From: Ceratobasidium sp. AG-K
Lineage: Eukaryota > Basidiomycota > Agaricomycetes > Cantharellales > Ceratobasidiaceae
Length of the DNA stretch: 64,000 bases
Direction: 5' to 3'
NCBI GenBank assembly: GCA_037039685.1
Contig: JAWNGF010000004.1
Location: 682,001-746,000, forward strand
Shown here one piece after another: positions 33,148 to 48,210 of the stretch. A model generated the notes under the pieces. The model was not told the DNA's origin, ran no database searches, and saw only the letters and a list, made by a program, of their open reading frames with translations. Positions within the stretch are counted from its first letter, which is position 1, and each line of letters opens with the position of its first letter. The translations under genes were made by a program, and so were the position numbers.

Positions 33148-34550
33148 CTCTTGAACTGCCTATTCTGGGGCGCTATCGGGCTAACCGATCAATGGAAGAT
33201 CGAATGCATGCTTAATTGGTGCTTGGCGGGGCCAGCGGAACCAGTAGACTATATCGCAAGCTAAACCCGCGAAACCCAATAGGCCAGACGATGGATGAGG
33301 GTGTGCAGATTGAGTAGTACACCAGCAGCTTAGGGACATACCAGGGGTAGCACGTGAGAGGGAGGAATATCCTACCCAGATGAGCCTTTTTATTTAGTCT
33401 ATTCGAACAACGTAACGCTCAGAACGCATGGCTCAACATACACTACGGGGTTGTAGTGTTGGGCCATGGCCTTGCGAGCTCAAACCGAACGTGCTATAGG
33501 GTGTCTACCTATTTTTGGACCTGGTATGCTAAAAATAAATAGCACATTGACCTTGGTATATATGCGGTATGCCGATCCAGCAAGAGAGCCTAGCACAAGC
33601 CGGTTCCGTAACAGTGCCCCAATGTATGCAGGCTGCGTAATTGGCCTTTTATCCTATGTACATGTCCACCTGCACAATTATCGCTGGAAAGCACTCCACC
33701 TTGGTCTATGACATGTAGCACCACGCTAAGGCACCCTAGTACTCTTGCATACCCACCTAGGGTAAGGGTTATTTGGATCTAGATCGCCCCTCGAGGGAGA
33801 CAAATGCTGCCAATAGAGCCCTGGACACGGACAATTACCTCTCCGCAACATTTTCTACACCGGAATACCACATGTGCCACACATGCCTTCCTGCTTTACC
33901 GAAAGAAGCTGCAATCAAAAGTGCTTTTGCTTCCACCCGGCCAGGGGGCGTACGGCTGCTCTAGGATGGGTTGGTGTAGTTTCCTAGATACTCATTCTTA
34001 CAGAGACCTTTGCAAAGCAACCCGGTAAGTTAACTGGTTATACCGTGACTAGTGTGTTTCAAAGGGCTACAAATGCGTATATGAATGAAAGATGACCCAA
34101 CTGATACACTCTGGCCATCTTGAACTTTTGCCGAGTACGCTGTTTTGGTCGTAATCTCGGGACGATTTCTTGTTAGGAGCCGGGGCAATCGAGACCACGC
34201 TTATCATATGATTGGCGATTCGCCTGTGGCCTCCAACTGTATTAGGCTTACCAACCGTGGTCATATGCATTGATTGGAGCGTCGAGCTTTATCTTTGTCT
34301 ACATATCCACGCAGGAATTCATACCTCATGTGCGGTATACAATTCAATTCAACTATTTATGAGAAAAGACTGACATTTTGTACAAGGAGCTATTTCCCTG
34401 AGGTAACGAGTGAAATCGGAGCGAAGGGCAGAATCGATGGTACCGGAGCAGTACAAGAGTCAATAACACTTAGACCAGACAGAAACACATGCACACTAAA
34501 TTGATTATTTTGCGAGCTCAGGGACGTAACCCCGGCTCGACCAAGGCCAT
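33148..34550. other. Upstream of cutinase A and intergenic DNA
   Basis: From 33148 to about 33330 the sequence still resembles the region upstream of cutinase B (for example GATCA(A/G)TGGAAGA, ATGCATGCTTAAT, ACCAGTAGAC(T/C)AT and AGTACACCAG). From about 33350 to 34290 nothing is recognised, apart from short open frames without support. Confidence 0.45.
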
Positions 34551-35390
34551 TCAAGGCCTTGCCTTGACAAAGGCAGCGGCGACACCGATGCTAGAAAACA
34601 AACAATTAGTATACATGCGTTTATTTCTAATTAGTTCGTACTTGCCTGCCATCAGTGGGGTACGCCAGATGAGCGGGCAAGCTGACTCCTGGGATAGCGC
34701 AGAAGAGATCGCCTGTGTTACAGAAGCTGGCGATGTTCTGGGAGCTCGAGCTTCCGTCCTTGGGTGCCAGGTCGACAGAGGGGTTGTTAATTGGCCAAGG
34801 GCTGTTGATGTTGCGAGCTGGGTCGCCGAAGACGAGGATACTAGCAATTTTGGACTTGAGATTGCTGGAGAGCGACAGTTCTGTAATGTCTTAGTCACAT
34901 ACGTCTCGAGAATATGGGATTTTGCGGAACTTACGATGAAGAACGAGGGCTCCCTTGGAGTACCCACTCAGAACAAACCGCTGGTTAGGGCAGGCAACAG
35001 ATTGAAGACGCAAGTATGCCTCCGTTATGGCAGCACCGGCGGCCACTGTAACGATATATTCAGCAATGGTGTCGTATGTGATCGACTTGGTAGTTGCTCT
35101 ATTGGGGTTAACTTGTCAATTGGTAGTTGTTGAAAGTTGCGTATAGACTGTTTACCCTGAGGCCGCAAGTGCACGAGCAAGAGGCGTACCAACAATACCT
35201 AAGCCTATCTCGGTTGTCCCCGCAACATGAACGAGTTGCAGGGCAGAGCAAGATTGGCGAGCTTCGAGCTCGACAGGAGCGCCAAAGACAGCGGTGGCAA
35301 GAACGAAAGGTGCCTGCTCGTCAACAAAAGTCAGCCCGAAGGTCATGAGCAGAGACTGAATGCACTGACAAAAAGAGATTTGAAGAACAT
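34551..35390 (-). CDS. Cutinase B (secreted serine esterase), tandem paralogue of A
   Basis: It has the same exon plan as cutinase A: MFFKSLF, intron, APFVLATAVFGAPVELEARQ, then SCSALQLVHVAGTTEIGLGI, TTKSITYDTIAEYIVTVAAG, and ACPNQRFVLSGYSKGALVLH. The triad exon is identical to that of A over the span containing GDLFC and LPAHLAYP. The C-terminus is IGVAAAFVKARP with TGA at 34553-34551. GYSKG is again the nucleophile motif. Signal peptide and Cys pairs are kept. The gene looks functional. The starts are 2.65 kb apart and both genes run in the same direction. TATAAAA lies at 35514-35508. Confidence 0.9.
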
Positions 35391-35507
35391 GGCTGTAATG
35401 AAAGAGTCGGTGAGAGAGAGCAAAGTGCCAATGAGAGGGGCGTAAATGAGTTGTGCTGCTGCTGCTATTGCTGCTGCGATGCCTGTTTACTCTACCATCC
35501 TGTCGTG

Positions 35508-35514
35508 TTTTATA
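35508..35514 (-). promoter_or_regulatory. TATA box of cutinase B
   Basis: TATAAAA on the minus strand, about 120 bp before the ATG at 35390, matching the spacing in the paralogue. Confidence 0.6.
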
Positions 35515-35780
35515 GCTCAGTGACTGCCATCGGGACGGCTATGGAAATCTCTCGGCCCTCATACTTTAGCTGTGACAACTGCATACACCGGCCTGCTGAC
35601 TTTCCTAAAGAGTGCTTCAAGCTACCAAGACATATTGACGGCAGCCGGGTCTCGGGTCATATACGCTCCCGACCGAGTCGACACTGGGCCAGGGACTTTG
35701 AGAATCCGCCGGGAGCTGTTGAGTTGGCTCACGGGTGACTGGTTTCATGGCGGGGAGGGGCAAGGGCCTAAATTCGTTGG

Positions 35781-35800
35781 TGATCAAATGATCAAATGAC
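35781..35800 (-). promoter_or_regulatory. Conserved 20-bp block upstream of cutinase B
   Basis: Same TGATCAAATGATCAAATGAC block as at 33128-33147, 391 bp upstream of the start. Confidence 0.5.
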
Positions 35801-36696
35801 CTCTCGAACTGCCCGTTCTGGAGTATCATAAAGCTAGCCGATCAGTGGAAGAATAATGCATGCTTAATACGCTACGTGGCTGGGTCGACGGGACCAGTAG
35901 ACCATGTCGCGAGATGAACCCACGAAGTTGAATAGCTAGACGTTGAACGGGAGTGGGCGGATTGGGCAGTACACCAGGGATCTAAGAAATAGGAGAGTTT
36001 AGATGTGAGCGGCTGTCGAGAACACTTTCGGGATTGGCCGTAATTATCAGAGAATACATCTACGAGATCGCTTCGCAGGGTTTGCAGCCCCGGCAAGCGG
36101 GGATAAATACAAGGGTGATAATGAGACAGAGCGTGAGTTGGACGGCCAAAGATACGCCAGATATTGCTTCAAGAGTCACAAGGGGATATCACAGTTAATC
36201 GGCGGGTGAAATTCTTAATAGCGGAACCACGGAGGTGGCTGGAGATGGCGACGAGCTAACCGGACCCGGTCTCAACGCACGTGATTAACGTACACCTACC
36301 AGCCATTGCACTACTCTTCTTTACCTTCGTATATTTGTCTCGGCTTTGTCTCTCGGCGGTTAGACCCTTGTAGGTCTCAACGCACGTGATGGTGAATATT
36401 TATGTTTGCCGATTTGGGACATCAGCTTGGCAATTTATAATAACTTGAAGATTGTTACTCATGATCAATAAGGGTGATACAATCCCTGACGCGAAAACAG
36501 TAGACAAAGGAGACTACCATCGGGTGAAGCAATAAATAATAACTGAATGGATCAGGGCGGTAGTACGGGATGAAACATACGTATTACCTCACTCAAAAAG
36601 TAGAGTAGACGCTATCATCTACCAAAACATAACGCTCTCTATAGGCATACCTGTAGTCAGTCGCCTCATCACTACGTTGCTAGTCATACTAGAAAA
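35801..36696. other. Intergenic, upstream of cutinase B
   Basis: The first 180 bp continue the duplicated promoter. Further right, an 18-bp direct repeat, GGTCTCAACGCACGTGAT, occurs at 36268-36285 and 36373-36390. Each holds a CACGTG box. No gene is supported. Confidence 0.45.
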
Positions 36697-38477
36697 CTAG
36701 GTGCTCATGTAAGCAGCCGACGTCAAAAGAGAACGCATACAACCTACCCCGTTTCCAATAAACACTTGCGCCCTCGTCAAGATGGACATATCAACGACCA
36801 CAGATACCGACTCAGCCTGCCAGTTGAGATCAAGGTCGTCACTAGTGATTATCGAGTCGGGTGCCCAGCCATCCTCAGCTAGAAGAGTGCGCAGATCGGA
36901 CAAGTAGGATTCCTCAGCATTGGTAGCGATGAAGATGCGCGACAGTGGCTCCCTGCTTTCAGCACGAAGGGCATGGAGACGTGCTGTCACTTGAGCAGGG
37001 GTCGGGAGACATCGCTGAAGATAAAAGTCGGCAAGCTCGGGAGTCTAGTACAAAGTGTCAGTATTTGGTGGGCTAACCTAGGTTAAGTGGAACCGCACTA
37101 ACATTTTCTCCCCACGGAACTGTTCCTCTCGAGGGAGGATTAAACTTGTAGTGCAATTGCGGAAGCTGACTCCATCCTATATTATCGCGGCCCGTTAGAG
37201 TCGGCCAGCCAAACTACGCGACGCACGCGAAATATCATTTACCTGAAAATGAACTCCCCCATTTGGAAAAATGTAAGCAATGGCCGTTTTCTTTGCCTAT
37301 ATCGCCCCGAAAGTCTCCGCGCCGAATTTGCACGGCCACCAGACCGTGTAGCGTCTGGGACGGACGACTGTTAGATGACGCTACGGTGAATCTAGACCGG
37401 TTTTGCAGCTTGTCTATGTTTCGTGACACTGCCACTTTCGTAACCTCCGAGTCTTCGAGTCGCTGGATGACTGGATGGTTGGAGAACGTATCCCAAAGGG
37501 AAAGAACCCGTCTGTCACCGATTAGCCTATTACATGCGCCGTTAGTATCAGGTCACCAAGCTTTGTGGTACAACACACATAAAATCAAAAACCTGGGTAC
37601 CGACCAGTTCGACGCATTGTTCAGGCATGTTTTTCAAGATTGCGGTCCATTCCTGTAGCATACGCAGTCCATCCGAGTCCCTTCCAACCTGTTTCATCAC
37701 TTCGTCTGCGTTTACGATCTTTCGTCTTGACTGAGGGCAAACCACCTCCCACCAATCTTGACTTATAGCCCGAGGATGGTGGTCACCAGGCGCCCAAGGC
37801 GCGCCTGCGGTTGGGCCCGAAAGAAGAGCATTGTACGGGATCACAAGTACTTGTCGATTTCCATCTGGGAGCGTGTCGTTGCGAGGAGGGTGAGCCTATC
37901 GAGCCGATGAGTTGGACAGATAAGTCATGAGAATAACACACGCACCCAAGCTTCAAAGGGCGAAAAAACAGGAGCTCGGTCCGACTCGTAAGCTAGGATG
38001 GTATTCAACAGCCGCTCCTGCAATAAGTTGTTCCAACTGAAGCAACAGCCCTCGTTAGCCAACGCACAATACATGTATGGGTATGGGTGCAACAACTCAC
38101 CCTAACCCCCAAACTTGATTAGAGAATCGCAAATATCGACCATCTTGACCTTCAGGGTATTTGGCTGAAAGGTCATGCTGCGGCAGTCGCGCCTCGCTTA
38201 AAAATATCCCCTTGAAGTTGTCGGCGTCGGAAGCCCATGGTGACCTATCAAAGTACGCAAATAGCTCCAAGTAGTCCCAAGATGACAAAATGAGGAAAGT
38301 GAAGAGCAAGCCGAGAGTGGACACCGTGACGACGAGGAGGCGTGGCTGGGACTTCAGTCTGGTGGGGTGAACCAACATCCTTGGGATAGCCCGAAACTTA
38401 GCCGTCCATTCTGAACTAGCTTTCGGCGCAAGGTCTGGAGATGCTGTTGGCAGTGGTTCATATCCTTTGGAAGCCAT
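36697..38477 (-). CDS. GDP-fucose O-fucosyltransferase-like type II membrane protein
   Basis: It starts MASKGYEPLPTASPD (38477). The start is followed by a cytosolic tail and one membrane anchor (LLVVTVSTLGLLFTFLILSS). Later exons give GRYLRFSNQVWGLG then FNWNNLLQERLLNTILAYES, IPYNALLSGPTAGAPWAPGD, WWEVVCP, GDRRVLSLWDTFSNHPVIQR, LHGLVAVQIRRGDFRGD and ELADFYLQRCLPT. The end is VDMSILTRAQVFIGNGVGCM with TAG at 36699-36697. The pattern, a Gly/Asn-rich start after the anchor, a central H/QIRRGD and a late GNG, is that of fungal proteins annotated as O-fucosyltransferase-like (GT-B fold, Golgi). The donor sugar is unknown in fungi. A run of 14 G on the plus strand (38500-38513) lies about 23 bp upstream of the ATG. 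Confidence 0.65.
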
Positions 38478-39187
38478 TTTTCCTGGCCAGATCTGTGGTG
38501 GGGGGGGGGGGGGTAAGGGCAAAAGTAGGGAGATTATAATCAAACCCCAAAACATGAGTACCATAAGTATGCGCAGCACACCGGCCTACCATGAGGTCAA
38601 ACAATTCATTTCCAAATATGTATTATGAGCGTTGACGTCGGCGCATAACGTCAACCGGCAGAGAGCTTGCTTCTTTGGTCTCGGGCGCCAGGCAAATGCC
38701 GTTATTGGCTCTTCATCGTTTATACGTGAACTTTACTTCACCCGCAAAATAGACACCAAGCCAGCGGCTGCATCGTCATGGGTCGAGGCATATAGAAGCT
38801 ACCAGAGCCCCCGGAGGAGTATACGCTATGTGGCACCACTCGAGAAACACGGGTGGAGTGGCTCAAAAGCGCCTGGTCTAGCTCCCAGCTTGGCGCGGCA
38901 ACTAAGCAAAGTTACGGAACCCATCTGGAACAGACATCAGAACGTGCCTTGCGCCCATGTCTCTGTTGCAGAGCACCCACCCATCACAGCCTCGTTGTGT
39001 TGCCGTTATCGCAATATACGGTAGTGCTGCAGTCATGTTGGGTGGGTGGCGTGTCATGCCTGTGGTGGCTCAGCAACGGGTTTGTGCAACTCGTAACGCC
39101 GAAACTGGGCCGAAAATGTCACGTGCCCATGCGAGCTTTATCACTTTTGTGAAATTCATCAACGAACCGTGACTTGGGCTTAGCGAC
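38478..39187. other. Intergenic between divergent genes
   Basis: Shared upstream region of the membrane protein (minus) and TAH18 (plus). Open frames of 70-130 codons here overlap on different frames without motifs and are not called. No TATA box is evident. Confidence 0.4.
38500..38513. repeat. G14 homopolymer tract
   Basis: Fourteen G on the plus strand, directly upstream of the O-fucosyltransferase-like gene's start codon. See the findings for the other tracts. Confidence 0.8.
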
Positions 39188-41463
39188 ATGGAAGGCCGCT
39201 TAATTCTAATACTTTATGGAACCGAAACGGGCAACGCAAAGGATGCAGCAGAAAAGATTGGACGAGTAGCAAGAAGACATCACTTGACCGTGCGAGTTGT
39301 GGCGATGGACGTATTCCCGGTGGTACGCTTATCTGATATCTCGTTTGGGGCTCGGCCAACCAGCATTTCGAAGGCAGCCGACACTCATTGAGGAGCCGCT
39401 CGTAATATTCGTGTGTTCAACAACTGGAAATGGGGTGGAACCTGCGAACATGACTCCCTTGTGGGATGCTTTACTTAGAGCAGAGCTTCCTTCGGATTTA
39501 TTCGAAGGTAAGTACTTGGCATGAGTCGGACTGTGCATCGTTAAACTCTGGTCTTAGACATGGACTTTGCTGTCCTGGGATTAGGTGACTCGTCATACCA
39601 GAGGTTTAACTGGGCTGCCAAGCGGCTACAAAGGCGGCTCCTTAGCCTTGGAGGACAAGAGATATGCGAACGTGGCGACGCAGATGACCAGGATTTTCGC
39701 GGGTACGTGAAGAAATACCACTATATTTTCATCAACTTGTGTTGATTGGGTTTGGCGAGCAGCTCGGACGGTGTGGTAGACCCCTGGATTGCAACTTTAT
39801 TTGAACGAATCAACGAGAGATACCCCTTACCCCCCGGACTGGACATTCTGCCCGATACAAGCCTCTACCCTCCTTTACTGAAGATAGTACTTTGCTCGAA
39901 CCAAGATCATTTAGATGCTGCTATCTCTCAGCGCCCTCAATCTTCATATGATATGAAACTAATTCAGAATCTGCGAATCACCAAGGCAGACTGGTACCAA
40001 GACGTTCGTCACTTGATTCTCAGGTCTGAGAAAGATATAAGGTAAGTTGTATACTCGCTTTGTATTCGCGAGCTAATGGTTCTTAGCTATGAGCCAGGCG
40101 ATGTTGCTGTCCTTTATCCCGAAAACACATCTGAAGACGTCGAAACCTTGTTGAAACGACTCGGTTGGGACAAGGATGCGGATACGTCCATTCGCCTTGC
40201 ACCTAACTCCAACGGTATTTAGTAATCCTAACTTGGCTTTGTGAAATCAACTAATTCAATATTGCTAGATCGTCTACTACCCCTCAGTTATCCAGCCGCC
40301 GGTACCCCAACCACACTTCGCGAGTTCCTCACAAAGCACGCGGACATCAACTCGGTTCCTCGCAAGTCATTTATAGAGTTACTATCACGTTTTACAAAGG
40401 ACCAGATGGAAACAGAAAAGCTTCGGGAGTTTTGTACCCCAGAAGGGATGGTAAGTTACAATCGGTCACGTCTCGACTCACCAAGCTCATAGTTGTTGAG
40501 GATGATTTATTTGATTATACTACACGCGTTCGTCGCACCATCCTCGAGGTCCTTTTTGAATTCCGGTCGGCTGTCGTCCCGAAGGAGTACGTCGCAGACT
40601 TATTCCCAGAGCTGCGTCCGCGGCAGTTCTCGATCGCATCGTCATTATCTGCAAGTACTGAGCTCTCAATTTCATACGTGTAACTGATCCTTACTCTATT
40701 TAGGCTCACCCATCCGAGGTTCATCTTTGCGTAGCGATCGTCAACTATAGAACGAAACTCCGAATTCCACGCAAGGGTGTCTGCACGAGCTGGCTTGCTG
40801 GTCTACAGCCAGGTACAAGCCTGCGCGTTGGGCTCAAAAAAGGAACCATGCATTTACCAAAAGACCAGTCAAAGCCGATCGTGCTAGTCGGGCCGGGAAC
40901 AGGCGTCGCGCCTATGCGCGCGATGATCGAAGAACGGGTGGCCAAGGGTGCAAAGAGTAAGTGCTTGTATGCGGGCAACAAGTGGGGTTGCTAAGTATTG
41001 GTAGACAACGTGCTGTATTTTGGATGTCGCAGCGCCAGCTCAGATCATCATTTCGGCTCAGAATGGGAGGCTTATCAAGAAAGGGGCGCCCTGATCCACC
41101 GGTTAGCTCCATCTCGAGACCAGGTGAGTAGTAGTATTTCCATCGAAAATCCAGTGTTTTATGCAGCCCGACCAGGATAAGAAAGTTTACGTTCAAGACC
41201 TGATCGCTCTCGACTCGAAGAGGGTTAAAGAGTGGCTGGTAGATCAGAATGGGATTGTTTATATATCCGGGTAAGCATGCCCCCTTACTTCAATATAGCA
41301 CAGCTGCACACGCCCCTCTAGCTCGTCAAATCAGATGCCCAACGGCGTACGTAAAGCTGTGTCCGCGTGTTTGCAAGGTGAATGTGGATGGTCAGACGAA
41401 GAAAGTACCAACTACATCAACAAGATGGAAATGGAGCAAAGGTGGTGCGAAGAGTGTTGGTAG
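39188..41463 (+). CDS. TAH18: NADPH-dependent diflavin oxidoreductase Tah18
   Basis: The N-terminal flavodoxin domain has ILYGTETGNAKDAAEKIGR for FMN (39200-39260), then VIFVCSTTGNGVEP and DMDFAVLGLGDSSYQRFNWA. The connecting domain has YEPGDVAVLYPENTS. The FAD domain has RPRQFSIASSLS, and the NADPH domain has KPIVLVGPGTGVAPMRAMI, NNVLYFGCRSASSDHHFGSE and GIVYISGSSNQMPNGVRKAV. The C-terminus is EMEQRWCEECW, then TAG at 41461-41463. Tah18 passes electrons from NADPH to Dre2 in cytosolic Fe-S protein assembly. Exon 1 is 39188-39322; the first intron (53 nt) ends before CCG ACA CTC. At least nine exons, all with ordinary introns, appear intact. Convergent with the minus-strand gene ending at 41576. 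Confidence 0.92.
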
Positions 41464-41575
41464 TGCGGTCTCTAACAAAATTTCCAAGAGTGCAGCACGG
41501 ACGGTCACACATGTAATTAGAATTCAATCATTTATCATACATATCATTAAAGATTTTAATGACGGTCGCACCCGA

Positions 41576-42595
41576 TTAATCGTAAAACACCAAAGCACGG
41601 ATCTCGATCGAATGACGATCCGGAGCATCAGCCGGAGTAGTGGGACTGAGAAAACGTGAGGGCGGGCCAGAAAAGGTAGTTACACTACTTACTCTTCAAA
41701 GGCAGTATGCGGCGTAAAGCTAGCAACGGAGCCATCCGACTGGGAATCAAAGCTACCAGCCCTCCGTCAGGCAGTCAGTTCACCAGTAGTCTGGGTCGGA
41801 CTCACCACTTGATCAACACAAACTCGTCAGGTGTCAAGCCTGCCACATATTTCCACTTGTGCGCTTCATTGTACTTCACGGCCAAGGTTTCTCCGTCGCG
41901 GTCCTTGTACTTTAACGTCGTGGGTATGAAGTCGCTGCGATCGCTGACTGATTGGAAATCACAGAGTGCGAGGGGCAGCTGCCAGGCAGGAACCTGGATT
42001 GGGCGCCAGAGGTTGATGATTTGGTACCGCTTGGACAAGAGGGCTGGGACGTCTGCCTCGGGAAGGTGCCTCTTGACGCGGTTCTTGGCGGACTCGGGAG
42101 TCTGGTCGACGTGCGCCTGCCTTACAGGTCCCCGATTTTCAGGTGTGTCTGGGGTTCCCTCCGGCCTGGGCCGTCGAATGGCTGCACAAGGTCAGGAGGT
42201 GCCTCAAACGTGAATCTTATCACTTACTGTGATCGAAAATCACTACCCTCGATGCTCCAGTCAACTCTTTGATTGCCTGGATCGAGTCTTCATAGTAGAC
42301 CGAACGGATCGCTTCGTCGTCCTCAAACTTTGTCTCGGGACTGGGCCTGTGGTGAAACTCGAAACCAGACTTGTCAAGAGTGAAATCCTTTTCACGCCCC
42401 CGCACGTTTTCGACCTTGACATCGAAACCGACGATGTCCCAGTTCTAAGCAACATAATCAATATAGACAAGATCAAACATCAATGGCGCAACATACTCGT
42501 CGGGGTACCCCAGGGATCTCGTCAATCCATTGGTAAGGCTTAGAGCCATCCTTTGGAGGAGTAAAGTAGTTGATGGTGGTGTCGACGAAGGCCAT
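41576..42595 (-). CDS. CmcJ/AsaB-like oxidase (putative desaturase/hydroxylase), copy 1
   Basis: It begins MAFVDTTINYFTPPKDGSKP. Conserved segments follow: NVRGREKDFTLDKSGFEFHH, GASRVVIFDHS, RPRPEGTPDTPENRGPVRQA, then HVDQT, LLSKRYQIINLWRPI, PLALCDF, YKDRDGETLAVKY and HKWKYVAGLTPDEFVLIK. Short exons encode SFTPHTAF and, at the end, PDRHSIEIRALVFYD with TAA at 41578-41576. The family is known from CmcJ (cephamycin) and from gibberellin DES/AsaB-type enzymes, which are oxidative; the HVD of HVDQT plus the His of TPHTA would suit an iron-binding triad, which is my inference. Substrate unknown. A TATATAAG box lies about 60 bp upstream of the ATG (plus 42653-42662). It is a close paralogue of 59362-60436. 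Confidence 0.85.
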
Positions 42596-42652
42596 TGTGA
42601 GATGTATGCGCGGTGAGGACCCGGTGTGTGGCAGTTTCAAGTCAGTCTGTAG

Positions 42653-42662
42653 ATCTTATATA
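42653..42662 (-). promoter_or_regulatory. TATA box of the CmcJ/AsaB-like copy 1
   Basis: CTATATAAG on the minus strand about 60 bp before the start at 42595. The paralogue has TATAAAA at 59284-59290. Confidence 0.55.
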
Positions 42663-42921
42663 GCTGGCTCAAGGGTGGAGGAACCCGAGTGTATAAGCAG
42701 ATGGGGCTCCAGTGTTTATCAGTCAGCCTGGATCCCATTGATCATGGCGTGCTCGGAAGAAGACCGTCCCCGCAAAGCGAATAGAGGATTTGTTTGTCAT
42801 AATATCAATGATCTGAATAAGCACAAGCGCCGTCTTATTCATCAACCCTCCACTCACTAGGAATACAAATATACTATACACGTAAAATACAACTGCGCCG
42901 GGGCAATGAACAAATGACAAA

Positions 42922-46341
<3,420 letters not shown>

Positions 46342-46887
46342 AACGGATAATTAAATAAGAGCAACTGTTCTGTGTGTATGTGCTGTTGGAAAGAACGTTA
46401 AAAGAGGGTATGCCAGTGTTCGGCCTGGCGACGGGTGGTGGTCGGACGAGGATCATGCGAGGTGGGGCAGAGTTATATACTCGTAACAGGGGTTAGGGGG
46501 GGGGGGGATCTGGATTTCACCGAGGCTCCTATTTTCTATAAACATCCCGAAATTTAAATCCTGGATAGATCGAGGTTAAATTTGGTCCAATGTGTCTCTA
46601 GCGCGGAGCAAGTCGAGCAGTTGTGCTCGTCGGTCTTATCGTTTCATTTCCGTCCCACCAACGCTCCCTTTGAAGATTAAAAGCTGGCAATTTATTTCTG
46701 TTACAATTTATGGAGATAAATCAGCAGGAGTGGAATTGAGCAACTCGGTACGGCCATACTCAACACCATGCTTCGATCTGCGTCAACTCCAGCGCGAGTG
46801 TGCGATATTGCCCATTCAACGTAAATTTATAATTCTCTAAGTGAAAGTGAAAGCGGGCTTCCTCAGCATATGTCACCTCATGATACT
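46342..46887. other. Upstream region of the kinase gene
   Basis: The region is noncoding. It includes a tract of about twelve G near 46496 on the plus strand, some 150 bp upstream of the kinase start, and no supported open frame. Confidence 0.45.
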
Positions 46888-47633
46888 ACAGCTGCCCGGG
46901 TACCGGGACACGATTGATGGTTGTCTCTCACACACTCGCAGTGAATTGAAATCATGCCGTACTCTGCGAGTGCGAGCGGTTCGACTCGAACTACAACTAT
47001 GTGGCCTGGATATATAAATAGTCAATGGACAGAGGAGAACCAGAGGGTGGAGTCTCAAGGGGGGGCTGGCCGCTTAGTGGGACAGTTGGACCAAGACCGG
47101 GATGAGCTAAGCATCACTGGATCCGGGAGATCCGTGCTATATATGGTGAATGTGCTCCATGAGTTTGCCTAACACGGTTCGTTTAGAGCTTGTGTGACTA
47201 AGCTGCCATCAGCGATCATCGGCACAAGCCGGTAAACTTTCGGAAATGATTTTCGTGTCAATCCTAACACTTGTATATGCATTTTAAGAGCACCGGATAG
47301 TGGGCTACATGATATTTGAGACTCGGAGAGTAGTATAAATTCGGTTAAGTCAACAAAATCGTTGGGCTCACTTCGTCGGAGCCCAATCAAAATCTGGGAG
47401 GGTTATACTGTTGCCCGCCTAGCGTTCATGGGCCCGTCCAGGCCTTACATCGAGACAAATGGGGGGGGGGGGGGGGGGGGGGGGGGGGGATAGTTATTTA
47501 TAACGGTAATGTAGGATCCATGCAACATATACGAGACATTTCTACATATTCTAATCACAGGCGGGCAAAAAAAAAGTGGGTTGTCCCGTTTCCTTCTCCA
47601 AATCATGTGGTGTCCCGGTACCCGGGCAGCTGT
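46888..47633. repeat. 746-bp segment bounded by a perfect 24-bp inverted repeat
   Basis: 46888-46911 (ACAGCTGCCCGGG...) and 47610-47633 are exact reverse complements over 24 bp. The interior contains a run of 29 G at 47461-47489 and no convincing gene. The flanks show no clear target duplication, so I cannot say whether this is a transposable element; the identity is too long to be chance. Confidence 0.6.
47461..47489. repeat. G29 homopolymer tract
   Basis: Twenty-nine consecutive G on the plus strand, near the centre-right of the inverted-repeat segment. Such a run is prone to slippage and its exact length may be an assembly estimate. Confidence 0.85.
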
Positions 47634-48060
47634 GCAAATCTGGGGTACGAATATCAGTACGATCAAGTCTAATAAGGCTGAGGCAATCGTGTAAGTCTGG
47701 TATGACATTGCAGCAATGACTCTGGCTGAAAGACTGAGACCGCTGGTACTAGTGGCCAGCAGATTTAGTCACTCGTTGACATTGCTCATATTATATCCTT
47801 GTCAACCAGCAAGGCCGGTATCCAACCCTTATACACGTTCCTCAACCTTAGATCTCCTATACTAGGAATGAGCATTATCCGGGGTGATATCTCGGGATAA
47901 GCGCTTGTCATCCTGGGTGACTTTTCCCGACGCGCCTGCAATCCCACGATTGTTACTATCTTCATGTTGTTACTAACCTGATGACCAATAGTATCAAACA
48001 AGGGTTTATGATTAACGTGGGGCAACAATCCCGGCGCTTGTGGGGAAGGCGTGCTGGTGG
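47634..48060. other. Intergenic, nothing supported
   Basis: No gene or repeat is recognised in this stretch. Confidence 0.35.
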
Positions 48061-48069
48061 GTTGCCCAA

Positions 48070-48210
48070 TCAGACGACCGCCTCAGGGTGGTTAAAAAGT
48101 AAGTCGCAGACGCAGTTTAATGAGAACAATCTAAATGCCACGGAGGCATAATGTGGGAATGATTACCGACGAAGCAATGGATCTGTCGCAGGGTTTTCTC
48201 TCTTTACCTA
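48070..48210 (+). pseudogene. Relic of RhoGEF promoter and first codons
   Basis: The sequence around 48074-48115 (CAGACGACCG, then AAGTAAGTCGCAGA) resembles the upstream region of the intact RhoGEF at 54972-55010. The sequence ATTACCGACGAAGCAATGGA at 48163-48182 matches ATTGCCGACGAAGCGATGGA at 55082-55100. The encoded start, MDLSQGFLSL, parallels MDPLQSFLSH of the RhoGEF. The match fades after about 15 codons. It marks the left edge of a RhoGEF copy whose body is replaced by the kinase gene that follows. Confidence 0.65.

Noticed and set aside
36697..38477. Start at the upstream hydrophobic ATG (MLRILMVLMFW...) of the O-fucosyltransferase-like gene
   Set aside because: That start lies beyond the G14 tract and would add a Pro run encoded by it; MASKGYEPLPT fits a type II protein better.
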